A stretch of 12,884 bases of DNA, taken from JANNAT01 sp031422555 (lineage in GTDB: Bacteria > Pseudomonadota > Alphaproteobacteria > Rhodobacterales > Rhodobacteraceae). The position numbers and the translations under genes were made by a program. Within the stretch, counting starts at the first letter, position 1. The number at the start of each line of letters is the position of its first letter. Location of the stretch: assembly GCA_031422555.1 (NCBI GenBank), contig JANPLZ010000040.1, forward strand, positions 1 through 12,884, read 5' to 3'. Positions 1 to 5,899 of the stretch are shown one piece after another. The notes beneath the pieces were generated by a model that saw nothing but the letters and a program-made list of their open reading frames with translations, was not told the DNA's origin and searched no databases.

Positions 1-685
1 GAAACGATCACGCATCAACGATATCATGGCGGCGGCGGATGACTTGATCCGCCACTACGGCTTTGTGTTGCCACCCTTTGCCTACTGGACCCCCGATCAG
101 TTTCGCGCCCGCACCGATGCTGCCCGGATCGTGACCAGCCGGATGGGCTGGGATATCACCGATTACGGGCAGGGCCGCTATGATGCGATGGGGTTGTTTT
201 TGTTCACCTTGCGCAACGGCGATCTGGCCGATCTGCAGCGCGGGGGCGGCATGTGCTATGCCGAAAAGCTGTTGATCTCAAAGCAGGATCAACTGTCGCC
301 GATGCACACCCATGTGATTAAGGCCGAAGACATCATCAACCGCGGCGGGGCAACTTTGGTGGTTGAACTGTATGGAGCCGACGATCAGGGCCGCTTTGCC
401 GCGGATCGCGGTGGGCGGGTGCGCTGCGACGGCATTGATCAGGCTTATGCCCCGGGGCAAAAGCTGCGGCTGATGCCGGGGCAGTCGGTGACGCTGATGC
501 CGGGGGATTGGCACGCGTTCTGGGGCGAGGGCGGCGATGTTCTGATCGGCGAGGTGTCAACCGTCAACGATGACGTCACCGACAACGTGTTTCGCGAACC
601 GATTGGCCGCTTTGCCGAGATCGACGAAGATGTGGCCCCCGTGCATCTGTTGGTCAGTGATTACGAGACTTGGTTGCGGGCCTGA
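1..685 (+). CDS. D-lyxose ketol-isomerase, cupin fold (5' edge cut by two bases)
   Basis: Likely interconverts D-lyxose and D-xylulose (often also D-mannose and D-fructose) in the cytoplasm. The product matches the metal-dependent cupin D-lyxose isomerase family: SPMHTHVIKAEDIINRGG supplies two His and a Glu, and LMPGDWHAFWGEGG the last His. The first internal ATG is at 26, but the frame stays open to the window edge and reads KRSRINDI before that Met. Base 1 is G, so an ATG whose A and T lie just outside would give MKRSRINDIM, the usual family N-terminus, and a protein of about 228 residues, the normal family length. Numbered that way the metal ligands are His103, His105, Glu110 and His172. 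C-terminal residues VHLLVSDYETWLRA end normally. The upstream neighbour is not visible; such genes often sit with sugar transporters, but that cannot be checked here. Family assignment is firm; substrate preference is inferred. Confidence 0.9.
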   Translation, partial: KRSRINDIMAAADDLIRHYGFVLPPFAYWTPDQFRARTDAARIVTSRMGWDITDYGQGRYDAMGLFLFTLRNGDLADLQRGGGMCYAEKLLISKQDQLSPMHTHVIKAEDIINRGGATLVVELYGADDQGRFAADRGGRVRCDGIDQAYAPGQKLRLMPGQSVTLMPGDWHAFWGEGGDVLIGEVSTVNDDVTDNVFREPIGRFAEIDEDVAPVHLLVSDYETWLRA

Positions 686-700
686 CGAAGGGCAACCCTC

Positions 701-721
701 GCCCCGGCGCTGGGCCGGGGC
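701..721. terminator. Hairpin after the isomerase gene, possible weak terminator
   Basis: Perfect 8-bp stem GCCCCGGC/GCCGGGGC with a 5-base loop (GCTGG), starting 15 bases after the isomerase stop codon. No T-run follows directly; the nearest is ATATTTTT about 20 bases on, so it is not a canonical intrinsic terminator. Its arms are identical to those of the hairpin at 759-778. Confidence 0.4.
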
Positions 722-749
722 CTGATGGTCAGATGCAGGTATATTTTTG

Positions 750-778
750 CAATAAAAGGCCCCGGCTTTCGCCGGGGC
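750..778 (-). terminator. Intrinsic terminator of the L,D-transpeptidase gene
   Basis: Read on the minus strand, the stem GCCCCGGC/GCCGGGGC closes a GAAA tetraloop and is followed by CCTTTTATT. It begins 26 bases after the transpeptidase stop codon. Stem, stable tetraloop and T-rich tail together make a good Rho-independent terminator. Confidence 0.8.
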
Positions 779-804
779 GTGATTTCACAGCACTGCTGTC
801 CTTG

Positions 805-1758
805 TTAAGGGGCAGGGCAGACGCCGTTGACCAAAGCCACAGCACAAGCCACCGGTCCGGGCGTCACAACCGCCGGGGCCACGACAGCGGGGGCCACGAC
901 AGCGGGGGCCACGACCGCCGGGGCGGCCACAACCGGCGCTGCCACAACAGGGGCCGCAACGGCGGTCGGTCCGGTGATCACCGGGGTTGGCATCACCGAC
1001 GGCATCGGCACGATGATGGCGGCCGGTGCGGGGGCTGCAACGGCTTTCTTTTTGACCGGGGCTTTGGGCGGCAGTTTCAGGCCCTTGGGATAGCTGCCAT
1101 CGGCGTTCAGCACCACCACTTTGGCCCCTACCGGCACCAGATTGGCCAGATCCATGACGTCTTGATTGATCATCCGGATACAGCCGGAGGACGCGTTGGT
1201 GCCAATCGAATTCCATTCCGGGGTGCCATGGATGCGGTAGCCGTAATCAACGCCGTTGGTGGTCAGATACAGCGCGCGCGCGCCCAAGGGGTTGGTCAGC
1301 CCCCCCGGTTGGCCTTTCTCGAACTTGGCCAATTCGGGTTTGCGTTCGATCATCTCTGGCGGCGGGGTCCATGTTGGCCAGCTTTTGCGCTCATTCACCA
1401 CAGCCTCGCCCGCCCATTCAAACCCGGCGCGCCCGACGGCAATGCCAAAGCGCGTCGCTTTGTTCTTGCCGGTTACAAGATACAAATACCGCGCCGCGGG
1501 GTTGATGATTACGGTGCCGACAGGCTGATCTGTTTCATAAGCCACTGTTTGGCGTTGAAACTGCGGGGGCACTTTTTCAACCGGGATTTGCGGCACGGTG
1601 AAATCGCCATCGGCGCGCGCGCCGTAAATACCGCTTGTCACGTCTGGTGACGGACCGGTGTTCAACCCGGCATCAACTTGCGCCGGGCCTTCAACACATG
1701 CCGAAAGCGCGGCGACCAAGCCAAGCATCACAACCGTTTTCAACATCACAAGACGCAT
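805..1758 (-). CDS. L,D-transpeptidase (YkuD domain) lipoprotein
   Basis: Predicted periplasmic enzyme acting on peptidoglycan stem peptides (3-3 crosslinks or attachment of proteins to the wall). Residues 1-20 form a short signal peptide ending in the lipobox LSAC with Cys21 as the lipidation site. The YkuD domain covers roughly residues 78-217; its catalytic signature is YRIHGTPEWNSIG then SSGCIRM, with His177, Ser191, Gly192, catalytic Cys193 and Arg195 all present. After about residue 230 the protein becomes a low-complexity Ala/Val/Pro tail (KAPVKKK, then AVVAP-type units) ending in a short segment with Cys305 and Cys314. The tail may be a periplasmic spacer; that is inference. The ATG at 1758 is preferred because GGAATG precedes it at suitable spacing; a second Met four codons later would still leave a signal peptide. 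It lies 149 bases after kynA on the same strand but appears to have its own promoter (1816-1844) and terminator (750-778). Confidence 0.9.
   Translation of the reverse strand: MRLVMLKTVVMLGLVAALSACVEGPAQVDAGLNTGPSPDVTSGIYGARADGDFTVPQIPVEKVPPQFQRQTVAYETDQPVGTVIINPAARYLYLVTGKNKATRFGIAVGRAGFEWAGEAVVNERKSWPTWTPPPEMIERKPELAKFEKGQPGGLTNPLGARALYLTTNGVDYGYRIHGTPEWNSIGTNASSGCIRMINQDVMDLANLVPVGAKVVVLNADGSYPKGLKLPPKAPVKKKAVAAPAPAAIIVPMPSVMPTPVITGPTAVAAPVVAAPVVAAPAVVAPAVVAPAVVAPAVVTPGPVACAVALVNGVCPAP
860..919. repeat. 15-bp tandem repeat inside the transpeptidase tail
   Basis: Two exact 15-bp copies (GGGGCCACGACAGCG, 875-889 and 890-904) are flanked by diverged copies at 905-919 and about 860-874. On the minus strand they encode the AVVAP pentapeptide repeated in the protein tail. 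The unit is in frame, so gain or loss of copies would change tail length without a frameshift. Confidence 0.75.
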
Positions 1759-1787
1759 CCGTCATTCCATTGCAAATTGGCCACCAT

Positions 1788-1833
1788 AACCGGCGGCGGG
1801 GATTCTGTTAAATCCCTCATATTCCAGCCGGTT
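1788..1833. repeat. Nested inverted repeat at the transpeptidase promoter
   Basis: Outer arms AACCGGC (1788-1794) and GCCGGTT (1827-1833) enclose inner arms GGGATT (1799-1804) and AATCCC (1811-1816). The right outer arm lies in the spacer of the predicted promoter and the rest covers the -10 and the transcript start. No T-run follows on either strand, so an operator or 5' leader structure is more likely than a terminator. Confidence 0.4.
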
Positions 1834-1844
1834 TGCCGCGTCAA
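1816..1844 (-). promoter_or_regulatory. Candidate promoter for the L,D-transpeptidase gene
   Basis: On the minus strand TTGACG (1844-1839) and TATGAG (1821-1816) are separated by 17 bases, a sigma-70-like arrangement (5/6 and 4/6 matches). Transcription would start near 1809, giving a leader of about 50 nucleotides, and would make the gene independent of kynU-kynA. Confidence 0.45.
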
Positions 1845-1907
1845 AGCCCACCTTTCCAAAACGGCACCATTGGCCCGCCAACGGCGCGCCTGCGCCGGAC
1901 TGGCCGA

Positions 1908-2762
1908 TCACAAAGTCGTGCGCACCGCCCATAATTCGGGGAAAAGCTGCACTTCCAGCATTTTTCGCAGATAGGCGACCCCAGAGGTGCCGCCGGTGCC
2001 GCGCTTGAACCCGATGACGCGCTCGACGGTGGTGACATGGTTAAAGCGCCAGCGCCGGAAATAATCTTCAAAATCCACCAGCTTTTCGGCCAACTCATAC
2101 GCCTGCCAATAGCGGGTAGGGTCTTGGTAAACCGTGGCCCACACGGCTGTGACCCCGTCATGGCTGCGCCACGGCTGGCGCAGATCGCGGGTCAGCACTT
2201 CGGCAGGCACCGGCAACCCTTCGCGCGCCAGATGGTGCAGTGCCTCGTCATACAACGTCGGGCGCGCCAGTTCGGCCTCCAGCCGGGCGGTCAGATCAGG
2301 GCGGTGCGCATGCGGCTTCAGCATCGCCAGATTGCGGTTGCCGACTGCGTATTCGATCAGCCGGTATTGCACCGACTGAAACCCCGAGGATTGGCCCAAC
2401 CCTTCACGAAAGGTGGTGTAATCGGACGGCGTCATCGTGCGCAAAACGTCCCAGGCGTTGTTCAACTGTTCAAATATTCGCGCGATGCGGGACAGCATCT
2501 TGAACGCCAGCGGCGCGCGGCCCTCGGCAATGGCTGTGCGGGCGGCATCCAGTTCGTGCAGCGCCAAGCGCATCCACAGCTCGGACGTCTGGTGCTGAAT
2601 GATGAACAACATCTCGTCATGCGCGCCGGTCATCAGGGTTTGCGCCGACAGGATCTGATCAATGTGTAGATAATCGCCATAAGACATCCGGCCATCAAAG
2701 GCGGTTTCGGCCCCATCGCTGGCGGGATCAAACGGATCGGGGGTGAAGGGGCATGTTGTCAT
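1908..2762 (-). CDS. kynA: Tryptophan 2,3-dioxygenase
   Basis: Cytoplasmic heme enzyme that opens the indole ring of L-tryptophan with O2 to give N-formyl-L-kynurenine, the first step of the kynurenine route. The 284 residues match the usual bacterial length. Visible signatures are MSYGDYL near residue 26, HDEMLFIIQHQTSELW (48-63), YTTFR (115-119), the heme-ligand segment FNHVTTVERVIGFKRGTGG (240-258) and TSGVAYLRKM. Comparing from memory with the Xanthomonas enzyme, His57, Tyr115, Arg119, the proximal His242 and Thr256 correspond to its active-site residues at a constant offset of two, so the enzyme should be active. It lies 96 bases downstream of kynU on the same strand and is probably co-transcribed. 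Its ATG has no close Shine-Dalgarno; the nearest GGAGG is 15 bases upstream and lies in a small hairpin (2779-2790). No formamidase gene is in the window. Confidence 0.96.
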   Translation of the reverse strand: MTTCPFTPDPFDPASDGAETAFDGRMSYGDYLHIDQILSAQTLMTGAHDEMLFIIQHQTSELWMRLALHELDAARTAIAEGRAPLAFKMLSRIARIFEQLNNAWDVLRTMTPSDYTTFREGLGQSSGFQSVQYRLIEYAVGNRNLAMLKPHAHRPDLTARLEAELARPTLYDEALHHLAREGLPVPAEVLTRDLRQPWRSHDGVTAVWATVYQDPTRYWQAYELAEKLVDFEDYFRRWRFNHVTTVERVIGFKRGTGGTSGVAYLRKMLEVQLFPELWAVRTTL

Positions 2763-2778
2763 CAGGGGTTCAAAGTGC

Positions 2779-2815
2779 CTCCGGCGGGAGTATTTGGGCC
2801 AAAATGAATGGGCGA
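2779..2815. repeat. Hairpin plus TATTT...ATGAA intergenic element
   Basis: CTCC(GGCG)GGAG is followed on the plus strand by TATTTGGGCCAAAATGAATG. From memory, very similar stretches recur between genes in Rhodobacterales genomes and resemble short intrinsic terminators. A related stretch is on the minus strand at 11391-11420. Here it lies between kynU and kynA, oriented against their transcription, and on the minus strand it contains the GGAGG nearest the kynA start. Confidence 0.45.
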
Positions 2816-2858
2816 AGGTGATGCTTAAACGGATATTTCGGTGGTCCGGCGGGGCACC

Positions 2859-4055
2859 TTAAGTGACTGCAGAGCGGATTTTATAGATGGGCTGATCCCA
2901 CAGCCGGTTACCGATCACATCGGCAATGATCGCCACCCCGCGCGCCACATCGCCCGTATCAATGAACAACGGTGTCAGGCCAAAGCGCAAGATGTCGGGC
3001 GCGCGGAAATCGCCGATCACGCCGCGCGCAATGATCGCCTGCATCATCGCATAGCCATCGGGATGGCGGAACGACACCTGAGAGCCGCGTGCGGCATGAT
3101 CGCGCGGGGTGGCAAGGGTCAGTTGCGGGCAGGCAGCCTCTATCCCTGCGATGAATTGATCGCTTAGCGCCAGGGACGCCGCGCGCAGGGCCGTCATGTC
3201 GACATGGTCCCAGATGTCTAAGGATGCCTCGAGTGCGGCCATTTGCAGCACCGGCGGGGTGCCCACCCGCATCCGTTCAATGCCGGCACCGGGGCGGTAA
3301 TCGGTGTCAAAGGCAAAGGGTTGCGCGTGGCCAAGCCAACCCGACAGGGCCGGGCGGGCCACATCGGCATGGCGCGGCGCCACATAGATGAAGGCCGGAC
3401 CACCGGGGCCGGAGTTGAGATATTTGTAGGTGCAGCCCACGGCAAAATCGGCGCGGCATTTGGCCAGATCCACCCCAAATGCGCCCGCCGAATGTGCCAG
3501 ATCCCAGATCGCCAGCGCGCCCATGGCATGGGCGCGCGCGGTGATCGCCGCCATGTCATGCCGCCGCCCGGTGCGGTAATCCACTTCGGTGATCAAGGTG
3601 CAGGCAACGCTGTCGTCAATGGCGTCCAGCACCGCATCGGGGGCCACGCATTTCAGCGTATAGCCATCGCCCAACGTGCGGCACAGCCCTTCGGCCATGT
3701 AAAGATCGGACGGAAAATTGCCGGTATCAGACAAGATCACCCTGCGCGCTGGGTTCATCTCTAACGCCGAGGCAACCGCCTGATACACCTTGATCGACAG
3801 CGTGTCCCCCATCACCACATGGCCCGGCTCGGCCCCGATCAGCCGCGCGATGCGGTCGCCCACCGCCAGCGGCTTGTCCATCCAGCCCGCCTTGTTCCAC
3901 CCGCCAATCAGCATCTCGCCCCATTCGGCCTGCACCGCCTGCGCCACCCGCGCGGCGGCGGCTTTGGGCAGAGGTCCAAGCGAATTGCCGTCCAGATAGA
4001 TCAGGCCGGGGGGCAAATGAAACATCGCTTTGGTGGCGGCAAAATCGGTGGTCAT
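2859..4055 (-). CDS. kynU: Kynureninase
   Basis: PLP-dependent cytoplasmic enzyme that splits L-kynurenine into anthranilate and L-alanine. From the chosen start it has 398 residues, typical of bacterial kynureninases. Signatures: FHLPPGLIYLDGNSLGPLP at residues 12-30, the phosphate-binding GDTLS (83-87), FPSD (114-117), WDLAHSAG (184-191) with Asp185 and His188, and CTYKYLNSGPGG (208-219) with Lys211 as the PLP lysine. The reading frame extends upstream to an ATG at 4115, but the start at 4055 is favoured: AGGAG lies five bases before it, the sequence then opens MTTDFAATKAMF as in homologues, and the extra 20 residues do not look like family sequence and would overlap the palindromic site at 4103-4123. 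First gene of kynU-kynA. Anthranilate could feed tryptophan synthesis or degradation; the window does not show which. Confidence 0.96.
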   Translation of the reverse strand: MTTDFAATKAMFHLPPGLIYLDGNSLGPLPKAAAARVAQAVQAEWGEMLIGGWNKAGWMDKPLAVGDRIARLIGAEPGHVVMGDTLSIKVYQAVASALEMNPARRVILSDTGNFPSDLYMAEGLCRTLGDGYTLKCVAPDAVLDAIDDSVACTLITEVDYRTGRRHDMAAITARAHAMGALAIWDLAHSAGAFGVDLAKCRADFAVGCTYKYLNSGPGGPAFIYVAPRHADVARPALSGWLGHAQPFAFDTDYRPGAGIERMRVGTPPVLQMAALEASLDIWDHVDMTALRAASLALSDQFIAGIEAACPQLTLATPRDHAARGSQVSFRHPDGYAMMQAIIARGVIGDFRAPDILRFGLTPLFIDTGDVARGVAIIADVIGNRLWDQPIYKIRSAVT

Positions 4056-4060
4056 GGCGG

Positions 4061-4065
4061 CTCCT
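4061..4065 (-). promoter_or_regulatory. Ribosome binding site that sets the kynU start
   Basis: AGGAG on the minus strand, five bases before the ATG at 4055. It decides between this start and the longer reading frame beginning at 4115, whose upstream sequence has no purine-rich site. Confidence 0.75.
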
Positions 4066-4102
4066 GCAGGCGACGATTGCTGCATGCTACATACGCCGTC
4101 GC

Positions 4103-4123
4103 CTTGAAATTTCAAGCTTGAAA
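4103..4123. promoter_or_regulatory. Three abutting half-sites, candidate operator of kynU-kynA
   Basis: Three 7-bp half-sites follow each other without a gap: CTTGAAA (4103-4109), TTTCAAG (4110-4116) and CTTGAAA (4117-4123). They make two overlapping perfect palindromes, CTTGAAATTTCAAG (4103-4116) and ATTTCAAGCTTGAAAT (4109-4124). The centre is about 58 bases upstream of the kynU start codon. The symmetry suits a dimeric repressor or activator. Lrp-type regulators (KynR) control kynurenine genes in pseudomonads, but no regulator gene is visible here and the binding protein is unknown. Confidence 0.6.
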
Positions 4124-4148
4124 TGGTTTAGCGCCAAAGTTTGGCCGC

Positions 4149-4164
4149 AGCGCCCGGTGGCGCT
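4149..4164. repeat. Short hairpin in the kynU-pntA control region
   Basis: AGCGCC/GGCGCT with a CGGT loop, followed on the plus strand by TTT. Next to it at 4133-4145 is the symmetric GCCAAA-G-TTTGGC. Too weak to call a terminator; it may be a leader structure of the kynU transcript if transcription starts near 4189. Confidence 0.3.
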
Positions 4165-4176
4165 TTTGGTCTGGCC

Positions 4177-4233
4177 TATTGCACTGCGGCGACCCATTAT
4201 ATTGCACTGGCCAATCTTGCGTTGAAATATTAT
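4177..4233. promoter_or_regulatory. Candidate divergent promoter region for kynU and pntA
   Basis: The minus strand carries a perfect TATAAT (4201-4196) facing kynU, but the -35 position is poor (CAACGC at 17 bases), so it would need an activator or is fortuitous. On the plus strand TTGCAC (4202-4207) and AATATT/TATTAT (4226-4233) could serve pntA with non-ideal spacing. A 10-bp direct repeat TATTGCACTG (4177-4186 and 4200-4209) spans this A/T-rich spot. Exact start sites cannot be fixed from sequence alone. Confidence 0.35.
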
Positions 4234-4268
4234 TGCGTGATGATATGGCTCTGGTTGAAAGAATTGGC

Positions 4269-4291
4269 CGCCAAACCGCTGGTGTTTGGCG
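4269..4291 (+). other. Hairpin in the pntA leader
   Basis: Perfect 8-bp arms CGCCAAAC (4269-4276) and GTTTGGCG (4284-4291) around a 7-base loop, ending 13 bases before the pntA Shine-Dalgarno. The arm core GCCAAA/TTTGGC also occurs at 4133-4145. A leader structure or protein-binding site is possible; no function is established. Confidence 0.4.
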
Positions 4292-4304
4292 TGCAGGGTT
4301 AAAC

Positions 4305-4310
4305 GGGGGA
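4305..4310 (+). promoter_or_regulatory. Ribosome binding site that sets the GTG start of pntA
   Basis: GGGGGA ends six bases before GTG at 4317. This spacing, together with the family-like N-terminus that follows, excludes the upstream in-frame ATGs. Confidence 0.7.
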
Positions 4311-4316
4311 AAAGCA

Positions 4317-5888
4317 GTGAAGATCGGTGCATTAAAAGAGATTTTTGCAGGGGAAAACCGGGTGGCGATGACGCCGGATTCGGCGCTGCAACTGATCAAG
4401 CTGGGGCATGGGTGCTGCGTGCAGGCGGGGGCGGGGGCAAAAGCCGGGTTTTCGGATGCACTATACGCAGCCGCCGGGGTTGACGTGTTGGCGGATGCGG
4501 CGGCGGTGGTGGCCGCGGCGGATGTGTTGGTCAAAGTGCGCGGACCCGAGCCTTTCGAAGCCGAAACCTTGCGCGCTGGCCAGACCCTGATCAGCTTTTT
4601 CTGGCCCGCCCAAAACCCCGAATTGCTGGAGATCGTCAAAGCCCGTGGGGCCACCGTGGTGGCGATGGATATGGTGCCGCGCATCAGCCGGGCGCAAAAG
4701 ATGGATGCGCTGTCGTCGATGGCCAATATCGCGGGCTACCGCGCGGTGATCGAGGCGGGCAATAATTTTGGCCGCTTTTTCACGGGGCAAGTCACGGCGG
4801 CGGGCAAAGTGCCGCCCGCACGGGTGTTGATCGTTGGCGCAGGCGTGGCCGGATTGGCCGCGATTGGCACGGCCACCAGCTTGGGTGCGATGGTGTTCGC
4901 CTTTGACGTGCGCGCCGAAGTGGCCGAACAGATCGAATCGATGGGCGCATCCTTTGTGTTTCTGGAATTTGAAGACAAACAGGATGGTGCGGCCACGGGC
5001 GGCTATGCGGCCCCCTCATCGCCGGAATTCCGCGAGGCGCAACTGGCCAAATTCCGCGAACTGGCCCCGCAGATGGACATCGTGATCACCACCGCCCTGA
5101 TCCCCGGCCGCCCCGCGCCCAAGCTGTGGACCGCCGATATGGTAGCGCTGATGAAGCCTGGTTCGGTGATTATCGACTTGGCCGCCGAGCGCGGCGGCAA
5201 CTGCGATCTGACGGTGCCGGATGAAAAGATCGTCTCTGACAACGGCGTCACTGTGGTGGGATACACCGATTACCCCAGCCGGATGGCAGCACAGGCATCA
5301 ACGCTTTATTCCACCAATATCAGGCACATGCTGACCGATCTTACACCAAAGAAAGACGGTGTAATCGCGCATAACATGGCCGATGACGTGATCCGGGGGG
5401 CCACCGTGGCCCATGCGGGCGAGATTACCTATCCGCCGCCACCGCCGAAAATTGCCGCCATTGCCGCAGCCAAACCGAAACCCAAAGCGGTAGAGCTGAC
5501 GCCCGTGGAACGCCGCGCCGCCGAGGTGGCAGAATTTCGCGGCCAGACCCGCAATCAGGTGGGCCTGCTAGCCTTCGGAGGTGGGCTGCTGGCGCTGGTG
5601 GGCTATGCTGCGCCTGCGGAATTCATGCAGCATTTCATCGTGTTCGCATTGGCCTGTTTCATCGGTTTTTCGGTGATCTGGAACGTGTCGCATTCCTTGC
5701 ACACGCCCTTGATGGCGGTGACCAACGCGATTTCGGGCATCGTCATTTTGGGGGCGCTGTTGCAAATCGGCTCGGGCAACTGGCTGGTGGTGGTCTTGGC
5801 CGCCATTTCGGTGCTGATCGCGTCTATCAATATTGTGGGGGGTTTTCTGGTGACACGCCGGATGCTCGCCATGTTCCAAAAGTCGTAA
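4317..5888 (+). CDS. pntA: NAD(P) transhydrogenase subunit alpha
   Basis: Alpha subunit of the inner-membrane proton-translocating transhydrogenase, which uses the proton gradient to drive hydride transfer from NADH to NADP+. The start is taken as GTG at 4317, giving (V)KIGALKEIFAGENRVAMTP, the standard N-terminus; upstream in-frame codons do not look like family sequence. The 523 residues cover the NAD-binding domain I (about 1-375), including PRISRAQKMDALSSMA (121-136, with Arg122, Gln127, Asp130 and Ser133 of the RQD loop) and the Rossmann motif GAGVAG (174-179). A Pro/Ala/Lys linker (about 373-395) follows, then four hydrophobic helices (about 415-513) of membrane domain IIa. Alpha domains are therefore fused as in E. 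coli, not split into pntAA and pntAB as in Rhodospirillum. pntB begins 12 bases after the stop. It is transcribed divergently from kynU. Confidence 0.96.
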   Translation: MKIGALKEIFAGENRVAMTPDSALQLIKLGHGCCVQAGAGAKAGFSDALYAAAGVDVLADAAAVVAAADVLVKVRGPEPFEAETLRAGQTLISFFWPAQNPELLEIVKARGATVVAMDMVPRISRAQKMDALSSMANIAGYRAVIEAGNNFGRFFTGQVTAAGKVPPARVLIVGAGVAGLAAIGTATSLGAMVFAFDVRAEVAEQIESMGASFVFLEFEDKQDGAATGGYAAPSSPEFREAQLAKFRELAPQMDIVITTALIPGRPAPKLWTADMVALMKPGSVIIDLAAERGGNCDLTVPDEKIVSDNGVTVVGYTDYPSRMAAQASTLYSTNIRHMLTDLTPKKDGVIAHNMADDVIRGATVAHAGEITYPPPPPKIAAIAAAKPKPKAVELTPVERRAAEVAEFRGQTRNQVGLLAFGGGLLALVGYAAPAEFMQHFIVFALACFIGFSVIWNVSHSLHTPLMAVTNAISGIVILGALLQIGSGNWLVVVLAAISVLIASINIVGGFLVTRRMLAMFQKS

Positions 5889-5899
5889 GGGAGTAGGCC

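Noticed and set aside
860..919. Short regular repeats resembling a CRISPR array
   Set aside because: The units are 15 bp with no spacers, lie within a reading frame and encode a pentapeptide repeat.
1272..1283. Alternating GC tract that might form Z-DNA
   Set aside because: Only 12 bases, within coding sequence, and explained by Arg/Ala codons in a GC-rich genome.
670..1650. Plus-strand open frame of 326 codons opposite the transpeptidase
   Set aside because: Its His/Gly/Arg-rich repeats are only the antisense reading of the Ala/Val/Pro tail; the opposite strand carries lipobox and YkuD motifs.
4056..4115. Longer kynU start at 4115
   Set aside because: No ribosome binding site there, the added residues do not resemble kynureninases, and the codons would run through the palindromic control site; AGGAG precedes the ATG at 4055.
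4179..4316. N-terminal extension of pntA from 4179
   Set aside because: The translated extension does not resemble PntA, while GTG at 4317 has a good ribosome binding site and the standard N-terminus.
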